Shown: in pieces, positions 18,920 through 27,103 of the stretch
Layout of the letters: every line of letters begins with the position of its first letter
How positions within the stretch are numbered: the first letter of the stretch is position 1
Assembly: GCF_000317435.1 (NCBI RefSeq)
Contig: NC_019751.1
Span: forward strand, 3,348,001-3,412,000
Length of the DNA stretch: 64,000 nt
From: Calothrix sp. PCC 6303
GTDB taxonomy: Bacteria; Cyanobacteriota; Cyanobacteriia; Cyanobacteriales; Nostocaceae
Direction of reading: 5' to 3'
Notes under the pieces: model-generated
Databases searched by the model: none
What the model saw: the letters and a program-made list of their open reading frames with translations, nothing else
What the model was told of the DNA's origin: nothing
Position numbers and translations under genes: made by a program

Positions 18920-19902
18920 TCACAAATAGCCCAAGGATATCAGTAGTGATACCCGCCTACAATGCTGCACAATTTTTACCAGCAGCAATTACTTCTGTGC
19001 AACACCAGACTTTTTCCGATTGGGAACTACTAATCATTAATGATGGTTCTACGGATGACACAGTTGAGGTTGTCAGACAATATGAACAAAGAGATACCCG
19101 TATTCATCTAATTAACCAAGTGAATCAGGGCGTATCTGCTGCTCGTAACCAAGGAGTGGAAAACAGCCAAGGTCAAATCATCGCCTTTCTGGATGCTGAT
19201 GATCAATGGCTACCTAAAAAATTATGCATACATCTGGAACATTTACAGTCCAATCCTGATTTAGGGGTTAGCTTTGCCCAAGTAGAAATACTGAATCCGT
19301 CGGGTGAACCAAGTGGACAGGTTTCTAGTGGTCGTTTAACTCATTTAAAATCCGAATATTTCCTTTCAGAAAACCCCACCACTACTACTTCTAATTGGGT
19401 TATCCGCAAAGAAGTATTTAGTCAAGTAGGAGGCTTTTGCCATGATATGAGCTACTCCGAGGATATGGAATGGCTACTTAGGGTAATTTGCACTAGTGAT
19501 TGGCAAATTGTAGGTATTAACCAAGTGTTGACTCAATATCGTACCAGTTCCAGTGGGCTGTCTGCTCAGTTGTATCAGATGGAAGCAGGCTGGAATCAAC
19601 TTGTGCAGAAGGCGAAAATTTATGCACCCCAATTGGTTGAGCAGCATTTTGCTTTAGCTCAGGCTATACATTTACGTTATTTAGCTCGGCGGGCTTTTCG
19701 TCTGAAATTACCTGCAAAAGTGGGAGTTGATTTTATCAGCCGTGCTTTGCATTCTGATTGGCGATTGTTTTTCTATCAAACTCGGCGGACTTTATTAACT
19801 TTGGTTGCGGTGTTTGGGATGTTGATACTTGAGAAGGTTTTTCTCATCCAGAGACATTCCCCTGTTGAGGAAAGTATCCATCGTGTAGAAAGTCATAGTT
19901 GA
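18916..19902 (+). CDS. GT2 family glycosyltransferase (first of two paralogues)
   Basis: The 328-residue product starts with the GT-A motif ISVVIPAYNAAQFL, then WELLIINDGSTDDT and GQIIAFLDADDQWLP, where DADD is the metal/nucleotide-sugar site. The acceptor side has the SEDMEWLLRV segment, in which E-D is the usual catalytic base region. The C-terminal hydrophobic stretch (LLTLVAVFGMLILEKVF) may hold it to the membrane. It closely parallels the gene at 20251, including a shared block with LRYLARRA, so the two arose by duplication. Four-base overlap with the flippase gene places it in the same operon. Confidence 0.9.
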   Translation: MITNSPRISVVIPAYNAAQFLPAAITSVQHQTFSDWELLIINDGSTDDTVEVVRQYEQRDTRIHLINQVNQGVSAARNQGVENSQGQIIAFLDADDQWLPKKLCIHLEHLQSNPDLGVSFAQVEILNPSGEPSGQVSSGRLTHLKSEYFLSENPTTTTSNWVIRKEVFSQVGGFCHDMSYSEDMEWLLRVICTSDWQIVGINQVLTQYRTSSSGLSAQLYQMEAGWNQLVQKAKIYAPQLVEQHFALAQAIHLRYLARRAFRLKLPAKVGVDFISRALHSDWRLFFYQTRRTLLTLVAVFGMLILEKVFLIQRHSPVEESIHRVESHS

Positions 19903-20250
19903 GTATGTGTAAAAGATCCCCTGTACTCGACCAACCCAAGATTGCCGGGTAGGGCAAGCAGGGGGGCAGGGGGAGAAGAGAGGCAGGGGGGAAAGAGGTG
20001 TTTTCTTCATCCAAGGCGGGCAACCCAAGTCCCTGCCAGCAAGCAAACTTACCTTGCCAGACTACTAGTTTTATACTTCCATCTGTTAGCGATTAGCTAA
20101 AACCTTACTAATCAAAGCTAATAGCGATTTTAAAAGTCCAATTTCTAACCGTTTTCAGTATACCTAAAAGGAAACCTCTGTTTCTCGTTCCCTTCTTATT
20201 GAATTACAAATACGTAGCTTGCTTCTCGCCTTTGGCGAGTATTAGGAATT
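19903..20250. other. Intergenic gap inside the polysaccharide operon
   Basis: This is the only long gap (348 bases) in the plus-strand series. It holds a G-rich low-complexity run (GCAGGGGGGCAGGGGGAGAA, within 19958-20000) of the kind scattered through cyanobacterial spacers, and a short inverted repeat GCTTCTCGCCTTTGGCGAG before the next start. A minus-strand ORF across it (19795-20046) is not believed. Confidence 0.45.
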
Positions 20251-21306
20251 ATGAAATTATCTGTAATTATTCCAGTTTACAATTCGGAATCTTCGGTGGC
20301 GGCGACGCTACGGTCTGTTCTTGCACAAACCTATGATGACTTTGAAGTGATCATTGTTGATGATGGTTGTACAGATAACAGCATTGATATCTGTAAGCAG
20401 TTTCATGACTCCCGCATCAAGATTATCCAGCAACAAAATCGAGGATTGGCAGGAGCGAGAAACACTGGTATTCGTCACGCGCAGGGGGAATATTTAGCTT
20501 TTGTTGATAGTGATGACCTGTGGTTAGCGGAGAAATTAGCCAAACATATTCAGCATTTTGAGCGATCGCCTGAAGTTGGGGTGAGTTTTTCCCGCTCTAG
20601 CTTTATTGATGACCAAGGTGAGCCTTTGGGAATTTATCAGATGCCTAAATTAACAGATATTACGCCAGAATATTTATTCTGTCGCAATCCTATTAGTAAT
20701 GGGTCATCGGTGGTGATTCGTCGAATTGTTTTGGAAGCTATTAAGTTCCAAGAGAATCTTTATGGCGAAATTGAAGATTTTTATTTTGACGATCGCTTTC
20801 GTCAATCTGAAGATATTGAGTGTTGGCTGCGAATTGCGCTGCAAACTAATTGGAAAATAGAAGGTATACCCGAAGCTCTCACCCTCTATCGGGTGAATAT
20901 GGGTGGTTTGTCAGCTAATGTTCTCAAACAATATGAATCTTGGGAGCAAATTCTCGTCAAAACCCAGGTCTATAATCCTCAGTTTATCGACCTATGGGGA
21001 AACAAAGCTAGAGCTTATCAACTACGATACTTAGCCCGAAGAGCAACCAGACAGCGAGCGCCAAAAATTGCCGTTAACCTCTTGCACAAAGCTGTAGGAA
21101 TATATTGGCGGATTTTTGTAGAAGAACCTCAACGTACATTTATTTCTTTTGGTGCTGCTTATCTTTTATGGATTCTACCGCAATTTTTGTATCAGAATTT
21201 AGAAAAATTAATGATGCAAATTACTGGAGCAAATCAACAGCGACGTATTTTGCATGAGCAGAAATCAGAATTCAAGCCGATGAATTCTGAAGTATTTAAT
21301 TCATAA
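20251..21306 (+). CDS. GT2 family glycosyltransferase (second paralogue)
   Basis: The 351-residue product shows KLSVIIPVYNSESSV, FEVIIVDDGCTDNS, and GEYLAFVDSDDLWLAEKL with the DSDD metal-binding site, then SEDIECWLRIA as the acceptor-side catalytic segment. It is similar along its length to the 18916 enzyme. The C-terminal AAYLLWILPQFLYQ may be a membrane-contacting helix. An AGGA ribosome binding site precedes ATG 20251. It continues the polysaccharide operon with the Alg14-like gene 19 bases downstream. It probably adds one of the later sugars of the repeat unit (inference). Confidence 0.9.
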   Translation: MKLSVIIPVYNSESSVAATLRSVLAQTYDDFEVIIVDDGCTDNSIDICKQFHDSRIKIIQQQNRGLAGARNTGIRHAQGEYLAFVDSDDLWLAEKLAKHIQHFERSPEVGVSFSRSSFIDDQGEPLGIYQMPKLTDITPEYLFCRNPISNGSSVVIRRIVLEAIKFQENLYGEIEDFYFDDRFRQSEDIECWLRIALQTNWKIEGIPEALTLYRVNMGGLSANVLKQYESWEQILVKTQVYNPQFIDLWGNKARAYQLRYLARRATRQRAPKIAVNLLHKAVGIYWRIFVEEPQRTFISFGAAYLLWILPQFLYQNLEKLMMQITGANQQRRILHEQKSEFKPMNSEVFNS

Positions 21307-21325
21307 ATATGAAGGGAAAAAGTTA

Positions 21326-21781
21326 ATGAAAGTTTTACTAGTTTGTTCTTCGGGTGGGCATTTTAAAGGTCTTCAGCAATTGCGTCCTTTTTGGGAACAG
21401 CATGAACGAGTTTGGGTGACTTTTAAAACTGCAACCACAGAGGCTTCTTTGGCAGAAGAAACAGTGTTTTGGGCTTATAGTCCTACCAATCGGAATTTGC
21501 CCAATTTGTTTAAAAATCTGCTGCTGGCTTTTCAGGTGATCAGGGAAACTCAACCACAACTGATCATCTCAACAGGAGCAGGTGTTGCTGTTCCCTTTCT
21601 GATTATTGGCAAATTATTTGGTAGCAAAACAGCATTTATTGAATCTGTAACTCGGATTCATACTTTGAGTTTATCTGCCAAATTAGTTTTACCTTTTTTG
21701 AGCGTCCTATATGTGCAATGGGCACAACTGCAAACCCGTTATCCTCAAGCTGAACTTATAATTCCTCAGGAAAGTGTATGA
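21326..21781 (+). CDS. Alg14/PssD-like glycosyltransferase membrane subunit
   Basis: The 151-residue product begins KVLLVCSSGGHFKGLQQL, the glycine-rich start of Alg14-type proteins, and has STGAGVAVPFLIIGKLFG and the ESVTRIHTLSLSAKL segment typical of PssD/CpsF/EpsF-like subunits. These proteins recruit a catalytic Alg13-like partner to the membrane to form one bipartite GT28 enzyme. The partner gene follows with a four-base overlap. Ribosome binding site GAAGGGAAAA lies just upstream of the ATG. Confidence 0.85.
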   Translation: MKVLLVCSSGGHFKGLQQLRPFWEQHERVWVTFKTATTEASLAEETVFWAYSPTNRNLPNLFKNLLLAFQVIRETQPQLIISTGAGVAVPFLIIGKLFGSKTAFIESVTRIHTLSLSAKLVLPFLSVLYVQWAQLQTRYPQAELIIPQESV

Positions 21782-22269
21782 TTTTAGTCACAGTCGGTAC
21801 AGAACAATATCCTTTTAATCGCCTCATGTCTTGGATTGAGGTCTTGCTACAAAGTGAACTGATTCAAGAAGAAGTTGTAGTGCAGTATGGAACTTGCACG
21901 GTTTTACCTGCTGGTGCTAAGGTTTATCGTCTCATCAAAGAAGACAAATTTCAGGAGTTGATTAAGCAAGCGCGAATAGTGATTGCTCATTGTGGGGAAG
22001 GAACTTTACTCTTGTTAGATTCTTTAGATAAGCCTTACATTTTAGCGGCTCGTAGTCAGAGATTTGGTGAACATGTTGATGAGCATCAAGTCGAACTAGC
22101 TCTAGCACTATCACAACTGAATGTACCCATTGCTTGGTGTCCAGGAGATTTAGTGCGATTTATCGAGACTCCAAAAAAAGTCTCCATTTCTGATGTGTCT
22201 ACTGCTAGTGCGATCGCACTATGCAATAGTCTAGAATCTCGCTTTGGTGAATCCTTAGGAGTTATGTAA
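21778..22269 (+). CDS. Alg13/PssE-like catalytic glycosyltransferase subunit, 3' end altered by an insertion sequence
   Basis: The 163-residue product matches the C-terminal GT28 domain: MILVTVGTEQYPFNRLM at the start, IVIAHCGEGTLLLLDSLDKP in the donor-binding region, and the closing RFGEHVDEHQVELA. Together with the Alg14-like protein it should transfer one sugar to the lipid-linked intermediate. The last four codons (GVM and the preceding junction) and the stop codon come from the left end of the insertion sequence at 22258. Joining the flanks through the TTA target duplicate restores an older ending, PELSVGI and a stop at 23635-23637, only 5 bases before the next gene. The catalytic core is untouched, so activity is probably kept. 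Confidence 0.85.
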   Translation: MILVTVGTEQYPFNRLMSWIEVLLQSELIQEEVVVQYGTCTVLPAGAKVYRLIKEDKFQELIKQARIVIAHCGEGTLLLLDSLDKPYILAARSQRFGEHVDEHQVELALALSQLNVPIAWCPGDLVRFIETPKKVSISDVSTASAIALCNSLESRFGESLGVM

Positions 22270-23610
22270 AAATAAGTTGCGTAACTTCAAGATAGCAAAC
22301 AAGTGGTTGCCAATAAATTTTATGCTGGATTATGTCAACAGTAAGACAGTATAAAAATCATGCGCAAACAGGGTGCAGTAATCAATATTAGAGAAAAATA
22401 CAGAGAAATAAGCCCTTACTTAAATGAACGAACACGTAGGATTTGGGCAGGAACAGAGGCTTTGGGGTTAGGATATGGGGGAATTACAGCAGTATCAGAG
22501 GCAACAGGTTTAAGTCAAAATACCATTCGCTCAGGCATAGAAGAATTACTTTTGTCGAGTGAAAATCCGACGCAAACGGCAAGGATACGCAGTCGTGGTG
22601 GTGGACGTAAAAAATTGACGATGGCAGATAAAACTTTAAAGCAAGATTTAGACTCTTTGGTAGAACCAACAAGCCGTGGAGACCCAGAATCACCCCTGCG
22701 TTGGAGTTGTAAGAGTTTAGCAAAACTAGCTTCAGAGTTAAAAAACATGGGACATAAGGTATGCAGCAAAACTGTTTCAACCTTACTTAAAAGTATGGGC
22801 TATAGCTTACAAGGAAATCGCAAAACTCAGGAAGGCAAACATAACCCTGACAGAGACCAGCAATTTGTTCACATTAATAGAACTGTACGACAGTTCCAAA
22901 ATCAGAAACATCCAGTAATTTCAGTGGACACAAAGAAGAAAGAATTAATCGGTAACTATAAAAATTCTGGCGTGGAGTGGGAACCTTCTTCGTCACCCAC
23001 TCAAGTCAAAGTTCACGACTTTGTTGACCCGGAGTTAGGCAAAGCAATACCTTACGGCGTATACGATTTACAACATAATCAAGCTTGGGTAAGTGTAGGT
23101 ATTGACCACGACACAGCATCGTTTGCAGTCGAGACAATACGGAATTGGTGGTTCAATATGGGAAAACCATTATATCCAGATAGTCAGCATCTTCTGATTA
23201 CAGCCGATTGCGGAGGTAGTAATAGCTACCGTAGCCGCCTCTGGAAACTGAAATTACAAGAGTTTGCGGAGCAAACAGGATTAACTGTTCACGTTTGCCA
23301 TTTTCCACCTGGAACTAGCAAATGGAATCGAATCGAGCATCGATTATTCTGCCATATTTCTCAAAACTGGCGAGGACGACCCTTGGATAGCTTAATGGTG
23401 ATTGTAAGCTTGATTGGTAATACAAGTACAAAACATGGCTTAACAGTTCACGCACAAGTAGACCCAAATCAGTATCAAATAGGTATTAAAGTATCCGATG
23501 AAGACTTCAATGCTATTGCCATCACAAAAGATACTTTTCATGGTGAATGGAACTATCAAATTAGCCCTAGAAATTCAACGTAGTTTATCAATTTATTTTT
23601 ACACGACTCC
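22258..23610 (+). mobile_element. Insertion sequence of ISAzo13 type, complete
   Basis: Imperfect terminal inverted repeats lie at 22258-22285 and 23583-23610; their best-matching core is TGTAAAAATAA, and both outer ends read GGAGT. A direct TTA flanks each side (22255-22257 and 23611-23613), the 3-bp target duplication known for the ISAzo13 family. The element is 1353 bp and carries one transposase gene in the same direction as the surrounding operon. The open transposase and good end repeats suggest recent, possibly active, insertion. Confidence 0.85.
22360..23583 (+). CDS. ISAzo13 family transposase
   Basis: The 407-residue protein opens with INIREKYREISPYLNERTRR and WAGTEALGLGYGGI, the helix-turn-helix region of ISAzo13 transposases (LSQNTIRSGIEEL). 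The catalytic part includes VISVDTKKKELIG (first Asp), LLITADCGGSN (second Asp) and HFPPGTSKWNRIEHRLF (the Glu), giving a DDE triad. No frameshift or internal stop is present. Its stop codon region overlaps the first base of the right inverted repeat. Confidence 0.92.
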   Translation: MRKQGAVINIREKYREISPYLNERTRRIWAGTEALGLGYGGITAVSEATGLSQNTIRSGIEELLLSSENPTQTARIRSRGGGRKKLTMADKTLKQDLDSLVEPTSRGDPESPLRWSCKSLAKLASELKNMGHKVCSKTVSTLLKSMGYSLQGNRKTQEGKHNPDRDQQFVHINRTVRQFQNQKHPVISVDTKKKELIGNYKNSGVEWEPSSSPTQVKVHDFVDPELGKAIPYGVYDLQHNQAWVSVGIDHDTASFAVETIRNWWFNMGKPLYPDSQHLLITADCGGSNSYRSRLWKLKLQEFAEQTGLTVHVCHFPPGTSKWNRIEHRLFCHISQNWRGRPLDSLMVIVSLIGNTSTKHGLTVHAQVDPNQYQIGIKVSDEDFNAIAITKDTFHGEWNYQISPRNST

Positions 23611-23642
23611 TTACCAGAACTTTCAGTAGGTATATAAAAATT

Positions 23643-24641
23643 ATGACTTCTCATTCCAAGACAATAATATCCCTAGATACCACTCGTAAAGGTAGTGTTC
23701 TATTAGTACATTTGCCTCCTAGATTAACTGTGATCGAGGCTGTTTCTTTTCGGAAGTATTTTCAAACTTTAGTAGAAGACAACACGATCACAAAAATTAT
23801 CTTGGATTTTGGCAAAACCACAATTATCGATAGTAGTGGTGTTGGGTCATTAATTAGTAACCACAAATCTGCACAGACGAAAAATATCAAATTAATCTTT
23901 TGGAGTGTTACTTCTCAAGTTAAATTAGCTTTTTCTCTGGTTGGTTTGGAGAAAATATTTAACATTGAACCCAACACCGAGGCTATTATCCCCACTGCAA
24001 ACCGCAAAACTGAACAGCGTCCACCCTTAACTCATCCGTCAGTGCGATCGCCGATGAAACGTGCCATTGATATTGTGGGTGCCATCATTGGGTTAATGAT
24101 AACTGGAGTGTTATTTGTGCCGATTGCGATCGCTATTAAACTTGATAGTCCAGGTTCCATACTTTTTAGCCAAATTCGTTGCGGTTGGATGGGACAAAGG
24201 TTTCGCATCTGGAAGTTTCGTTCGATGGTGACTGATGCTGAAGCCCTTAAAGCTACTATTACAAACCAAGCATCTGGCGCTTTTTTCAAAAGTGATTGTG
24301 ATCCACGCATTACCCGTATTGGTCACTTTCTTCGCAAGACCAGTTTAGATGAATTTCCGCAATTTTGGAATGTTCTGATGGGAGATATGAGTTTAGTTGG
24401 TACTCGACCAGCAACCCCAGATGAGCTAGAACAGTATGAAATTCGTAATTGGCAAAGATTTGATGTCAGACCTGGAATTACTGGTGAGTGGCAGACTAAT
24501 GGTCGCTCAAAAATTCGTAACTTTGAGGATGTTATCGAACTCGATTTGCGATACCAGAAAAACTGGAGTTTAGTCTATGATCTCAAGCTCATATTCAAAA
24601 CTATTATGGTTGTGTTTAATAAGGATTCAGGGGCAATGTAA
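23643..24641 (+). CDS. STAS domain fused to polyprenyl-phosphate sugar-phosphate transferase
   Basis: Residues about 8-115 are a STAS (anti-sigma factor antagonist) domain: [13 protein letters not shown], then [20 protein letters not shown], where the Ser at 64 or 65 in DSSG is the usual phosphorylation site. From residue about 138 follows a monotopic sugar transferase of the WcaJ/PglC/ExoY type (PF02397): [15 protein letters not shown] membrane helix, [26 protein letters not shown] with the catalytic Asp236-Glu237 dyad, SLVGTRPA and [10 protein letters not shown]. Such enzymes load the first sugar phosphate onto undecaprenyl phosphate. The fusion suggests that phosphorylation of the STAS part controls initiation of the glycan. 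The stop codon touches the ATG of an RsbW-like kinase gene. Domain calls are firm; the regulatory idea is inference. Confidence 0.9.
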   Translation: MTSHSKTIISLDTTRKGSVLLVHLPPRLTVIEAVSFRKYFQTLVEDNTITKIILDFGKTTIIDSSGVGSLISNHKSAQTKNIKLIFWSVTSQVKLAFSLVGLEKIFNIEPNTEAIIPTANRKTEQRPPLTHPSVRSPMKRAIDIVGAIIGLMITGVLFVPIAIAIKLDSPGSILFSQIRCGWMGQRFRIWKFRSMVTDAEALKATITNQASGAFFKSDCDPRITRIGHFLRKTSLDEFPQFWNVLMGDMSLVGTRPATPDELEQYEIRNWQRFDVRPGITGEWQTNGRSKIRNFEDVIELDLRYQKNWSLVYDLKLIFKTIMVVFNKDSGAM

Positions 24642-25112
24642 ATGTCAGCGGAAACAGATTTATTAATCCGTAACTCTAGCTTACAAGTTGCCAGTGATTT
24701 AGATGCGATGATAACAGTTGTGGAATGGTTCGATCAATTGAACTGCTCATTTTTACCCGAACAATTGTGGGTAGAAGCACAAACTGCTTTGATTGAGGGC
24801 TTTACAAATGTGGTTCGCCATGCTCACAGCCACCTTAGTCCTCAAACTCCTGTCGATCTAGAAGTACAAATTTGCCATGAATATTTCCAGATTCGTATTT
24901 GGGATCAAGGTGATCCTTTTGATTTAGAAGCAGCTTTAGAAGATCTCAGCCAAGAAACAGGAGATCAGGCATTTAATCCTTTAAATCGTGATAAACATTG
25001 GGGCTGTATCTTTTTCCTTAAGCTCCAAAGAGACTATCACTGGACTATTAGTTATACTTGTGGAATAGGAAATAAAAACTGCTTATTGCTAAGGAAAAAT
25101 TTAGTTTTTTAA
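24642..25112 (+). CDS. RsbW/SpoIIAB-like serine kinase (GHKL ATPase)
   Basis: The 156-residue protein has the GHKL ATP-binding pattern of anti-sigma kinases: N box ALIEGFTNVVRHAH with the conserved Glu-Asn pair, and G1 box IRIWDQGDPFD. The usual glycine-rich G2 box is degenerate here (KHWGCIFFLKLQRD), which may change nucleotide handling. Its start codon directly follows the STAS-transferase stop with no spacer, so the two are made together, and the natural substrate of such a kinase is exactly a STAS serine. No sigma factor gene is near. A role in phosphorylating the fused STAS domain is a strong inference. Confidence 0.82.
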   Translation: MSAETDLLIRNSSLQVASDLDAMITVVEWFDQLNCSFLPEQLWVEAQTALIEGFTNVVRHAHSHLSPQTPVDLEVQICHEYFQIRIWDQGDPFDLEAALEDLSQETGDQAFNPLNRDKHWGCIFFLKLQRDYHWTISYTCGIGNKNCLLLRKNLVF

Positions 25113-25517
25113 GGAGGATACTTGTAAATTCGGTTGAGGCTTTGCGTAACTTGCTTATCGCAGAGTAAAATCAAATTTTCTAAGTTTTCTAGAGGTTTCT
25201 TTCCACCAGGGTAAGCTATAACCCAACCTATGCAAAATCAGGCTTTTAGCTCTAACTATAGCTTACTACTTTCTGATAAGCTACTGTATGTCTACTGCGG
25301 ATAATTGCCGTATTAGTCTATAAAACTTCCTTTATCAGAAATTATAATAAGTAGATGGTTAGAAATAAACAGAAATATGTAACAGAATACAAACTTAGCT
25401 TAAACCCTTAACACTACTCACTACTCAGTCCCCACAACGATAATTTTTCCTACCTACCTATCTACTTAGTTATTCAATTAAAATTGCTTCTAAATTACTA
25501 CAGTAATATTTATAAAA
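25113..25517. other. Intergenic region before the PP2C gene
   Basis: No gene is visible in these 405 bases. An AAGGAGG sequence at 25112-25118 precedes only TTG-TAA and cannot serve a real frame. The region probably holds the promoter of the receiver-PP2C gene, so that gene may be regulated apart from the operon. Confidence 0.4.
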
Positions 25518-26705
25518 ATGGCTACGATAACTGATTCTAAAATCAAAATCTTAGTGATTGATGATGACCGAGTTCTTCAACTCATTTTAAAAAAGACCCT
25601 TCAAGATCAAGGATATGAAGTTATTGTTGCTTCAAATGGTGAACAGGGATTAGAGCAAGCTAAACATCTACGTCCAGCTATGATTATTTGTGATTGGCAA
25701 ATGGGAGAAATGGATGGCTTAGAAGTCTGTCGCCAAATTAAATCTCAACCACTGCTATCAACAACGTTTTTTATCCTGCTGACTTCACGTAAAGCTGTGG
25801 AAGATCGGGTTGAAGGTTTAGACACGGGTGCAGACGATTTCTTGAGTAAACCCATTGAGATCAATGAATTAAAAGCACGAGTAAGATCTGGACTGAGACT
25901 ATATCACACTAATCAAAAACTTCAACAATTAGCTGAGGATCTACATATCCAAAAACAGCTTTTAGAGACAGAGTTAAATGAAGCTGCTGATTACGTTAAA
26001 TCTATTCTTCCGGAATCAATGTCGGGGTTAATCACAATTAATTCCAAGTTTTTACCTTGTAATCAATTGGGTGGTGATTGCTTTGATTACTACTGGCTAG
26101 ATGAAAATCACCTAGTTATATACCTCCTTGATGTCTCTGGACATGGATTAGCCGCAGCTCTTCCTTCAATTTCGGTGCATAATTTATTGCGATCGCATTC
26201 TCTTCCCAAAGCCAGTCTTTATGAACCATCGGAAGTTCTCCAGAACTTGAATGAGATATTTCAAATGGAGAAGCAAAATGACCAATACTTTACGATCTGG
26301 TATGGAGTTTTTGACCGAAGCTCTTCTCAATTAACCTATGCTAGTGCTGGTCATCCTCCGGCTTTACTACTTTCTCAAACTGCTCACTCAAGTTTAGAGA
26401 TCAAACACTTAGTTACCCCAGGTCAACCAATTGGAGCGTTTGCAGAAGCCGAATATCGCAATGCTATATGTGAGATTGAAGATCCGAGTAAACTCTATGT
26501 TTTCAGCGATGGAGTTTATGAAGTTGAACAGTCTGATGGTAGCTTATGGGATTTAAACGGTTTCATTAATTTACTAGTTGCATATAATCAACCATTTAAA
26601 TTGGGCTTAGACCATATTTTAGAAGCAATAGAAACCTCAACAGGTAGTAAAGCTTTTATAGATGACTGTTCATTAATAGAAATCAACTTTAATCATAGTT
26701 GTTGA
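25518..26705 (+). CDS. Response regulator with PP2C/SpoIIE-type serine phosphatase (RsbU-like)
   Basis: Residues about 8-128 form a receiver domain: acidic pocket Asp15-Asp17, phosphoacceptor Asp59 in IICDWQMGEMDG, switch Thr/Ser in LLTSRKA, and Lys in SKPIEI. A coiled linker (residues about 130-160) leads to a SpoIIE/RsbU PP2C phosphatase with its metal-binding aspartates in LGGDCFDYYW, LLDVSGHGLAAAL and FSDGVYEVEQ, plus YASAGHPPALLLS. All key residues are present. Such enzymes dephosphorylate STAS proteins. Lying 405 bases after the STAS-transferase and kinase genes, on the same strand, it is the likely opposing phosphatase, switched on or off by a histidine kinase through Asp59 (inference). 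Confidence 0.92.
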   Translation: MATITDSKIKILVIDDDRVLQLILKKTLQDQGYEVIVASNGEQGLEQAKHLRPAMIICDWQMGEMDGLEVCRQIKSQPLLSTTFFILLTSRKAVEDRVEGLDTGADDFLSKPIEINELKARVRSGLRLYHTNQKLQQLAEDLHIQKQLLETELNEAADYVKSILPESMSGLITINSKFLPCNQLGGDCFDYYWLDENHLVIYLLDVSGHGLAAALPSISVHNLLRSHSLPKASLYEPSEVLQNLNEIFQMEKQNDQYFTIWYGVFDRSSSQLTYASAGHPPALLLSQTAHSSLEIKHLVTPGQPIGAFAEAEYRNAICEIEDPSKLYVFSDGVYEVEQSDGSLWDLNGFINLLVAYNQPFKLGLDHILEAIETSTGSKAFIDDCSLIEINFNHSC

Positions 26706-27103
26706 CAGGATGGTAGTGCTAAATAGCTAATGATGCATTACCCGGATTTCTCACAAGATTTGAGAAAATTGAAATTACCGTCATTCCAGCACTCTTAGAA
26801 ATGTTGGATATGTCTGAGCCTAGGAAGCAGTCGATGATGTAAGTAAGCTAATACCTGAATTTGACACTCTCAGCGTCTTTAGACACTGAGATTCTAACTT
26901 CAACCTAGTTATTTGCTCTTGATGGTTTTACTGGGAATGATTCACTTTACGGTGGTGGTGGAAATGATTTATTGATTGTTTCTGCGGGGAATGATTTGGT
27001 TAGCGCAAGATATTCTAGAAAGAGAGTAATATATTTTTGAGTGCGATTGCAATTATCCAAAAACTACTGAGCAAGTTGTGGTTGAAGTTATCCTACGTGG
27101 ACT
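26706..27103. other. Intergenic region with RTX remnant
   Basis: Apart from the RTX fragment at 26909-27041 no coding sequence is recognised between the PP2C gene and the 3' end of the minus-strand GH5-like gene. Confidence 0.4.
26909..27041 (+). pseudogene. Remnant of an RTX repeat gene
   Basis: One frame reads LDGFTGNDSLYGGGGNDLL (19 residues) followed by SAGNDLVSARYS and a stop at 27039-27041, with an in-frame TAG directly upstream at 26906. The three GND-type nonapeptides are unmistakable. It lacks a start, most of the beta-roll and the C-terminal tail of the complete RTX genes at the window start, so it is a decayed fragment. Confidence 0.7.
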
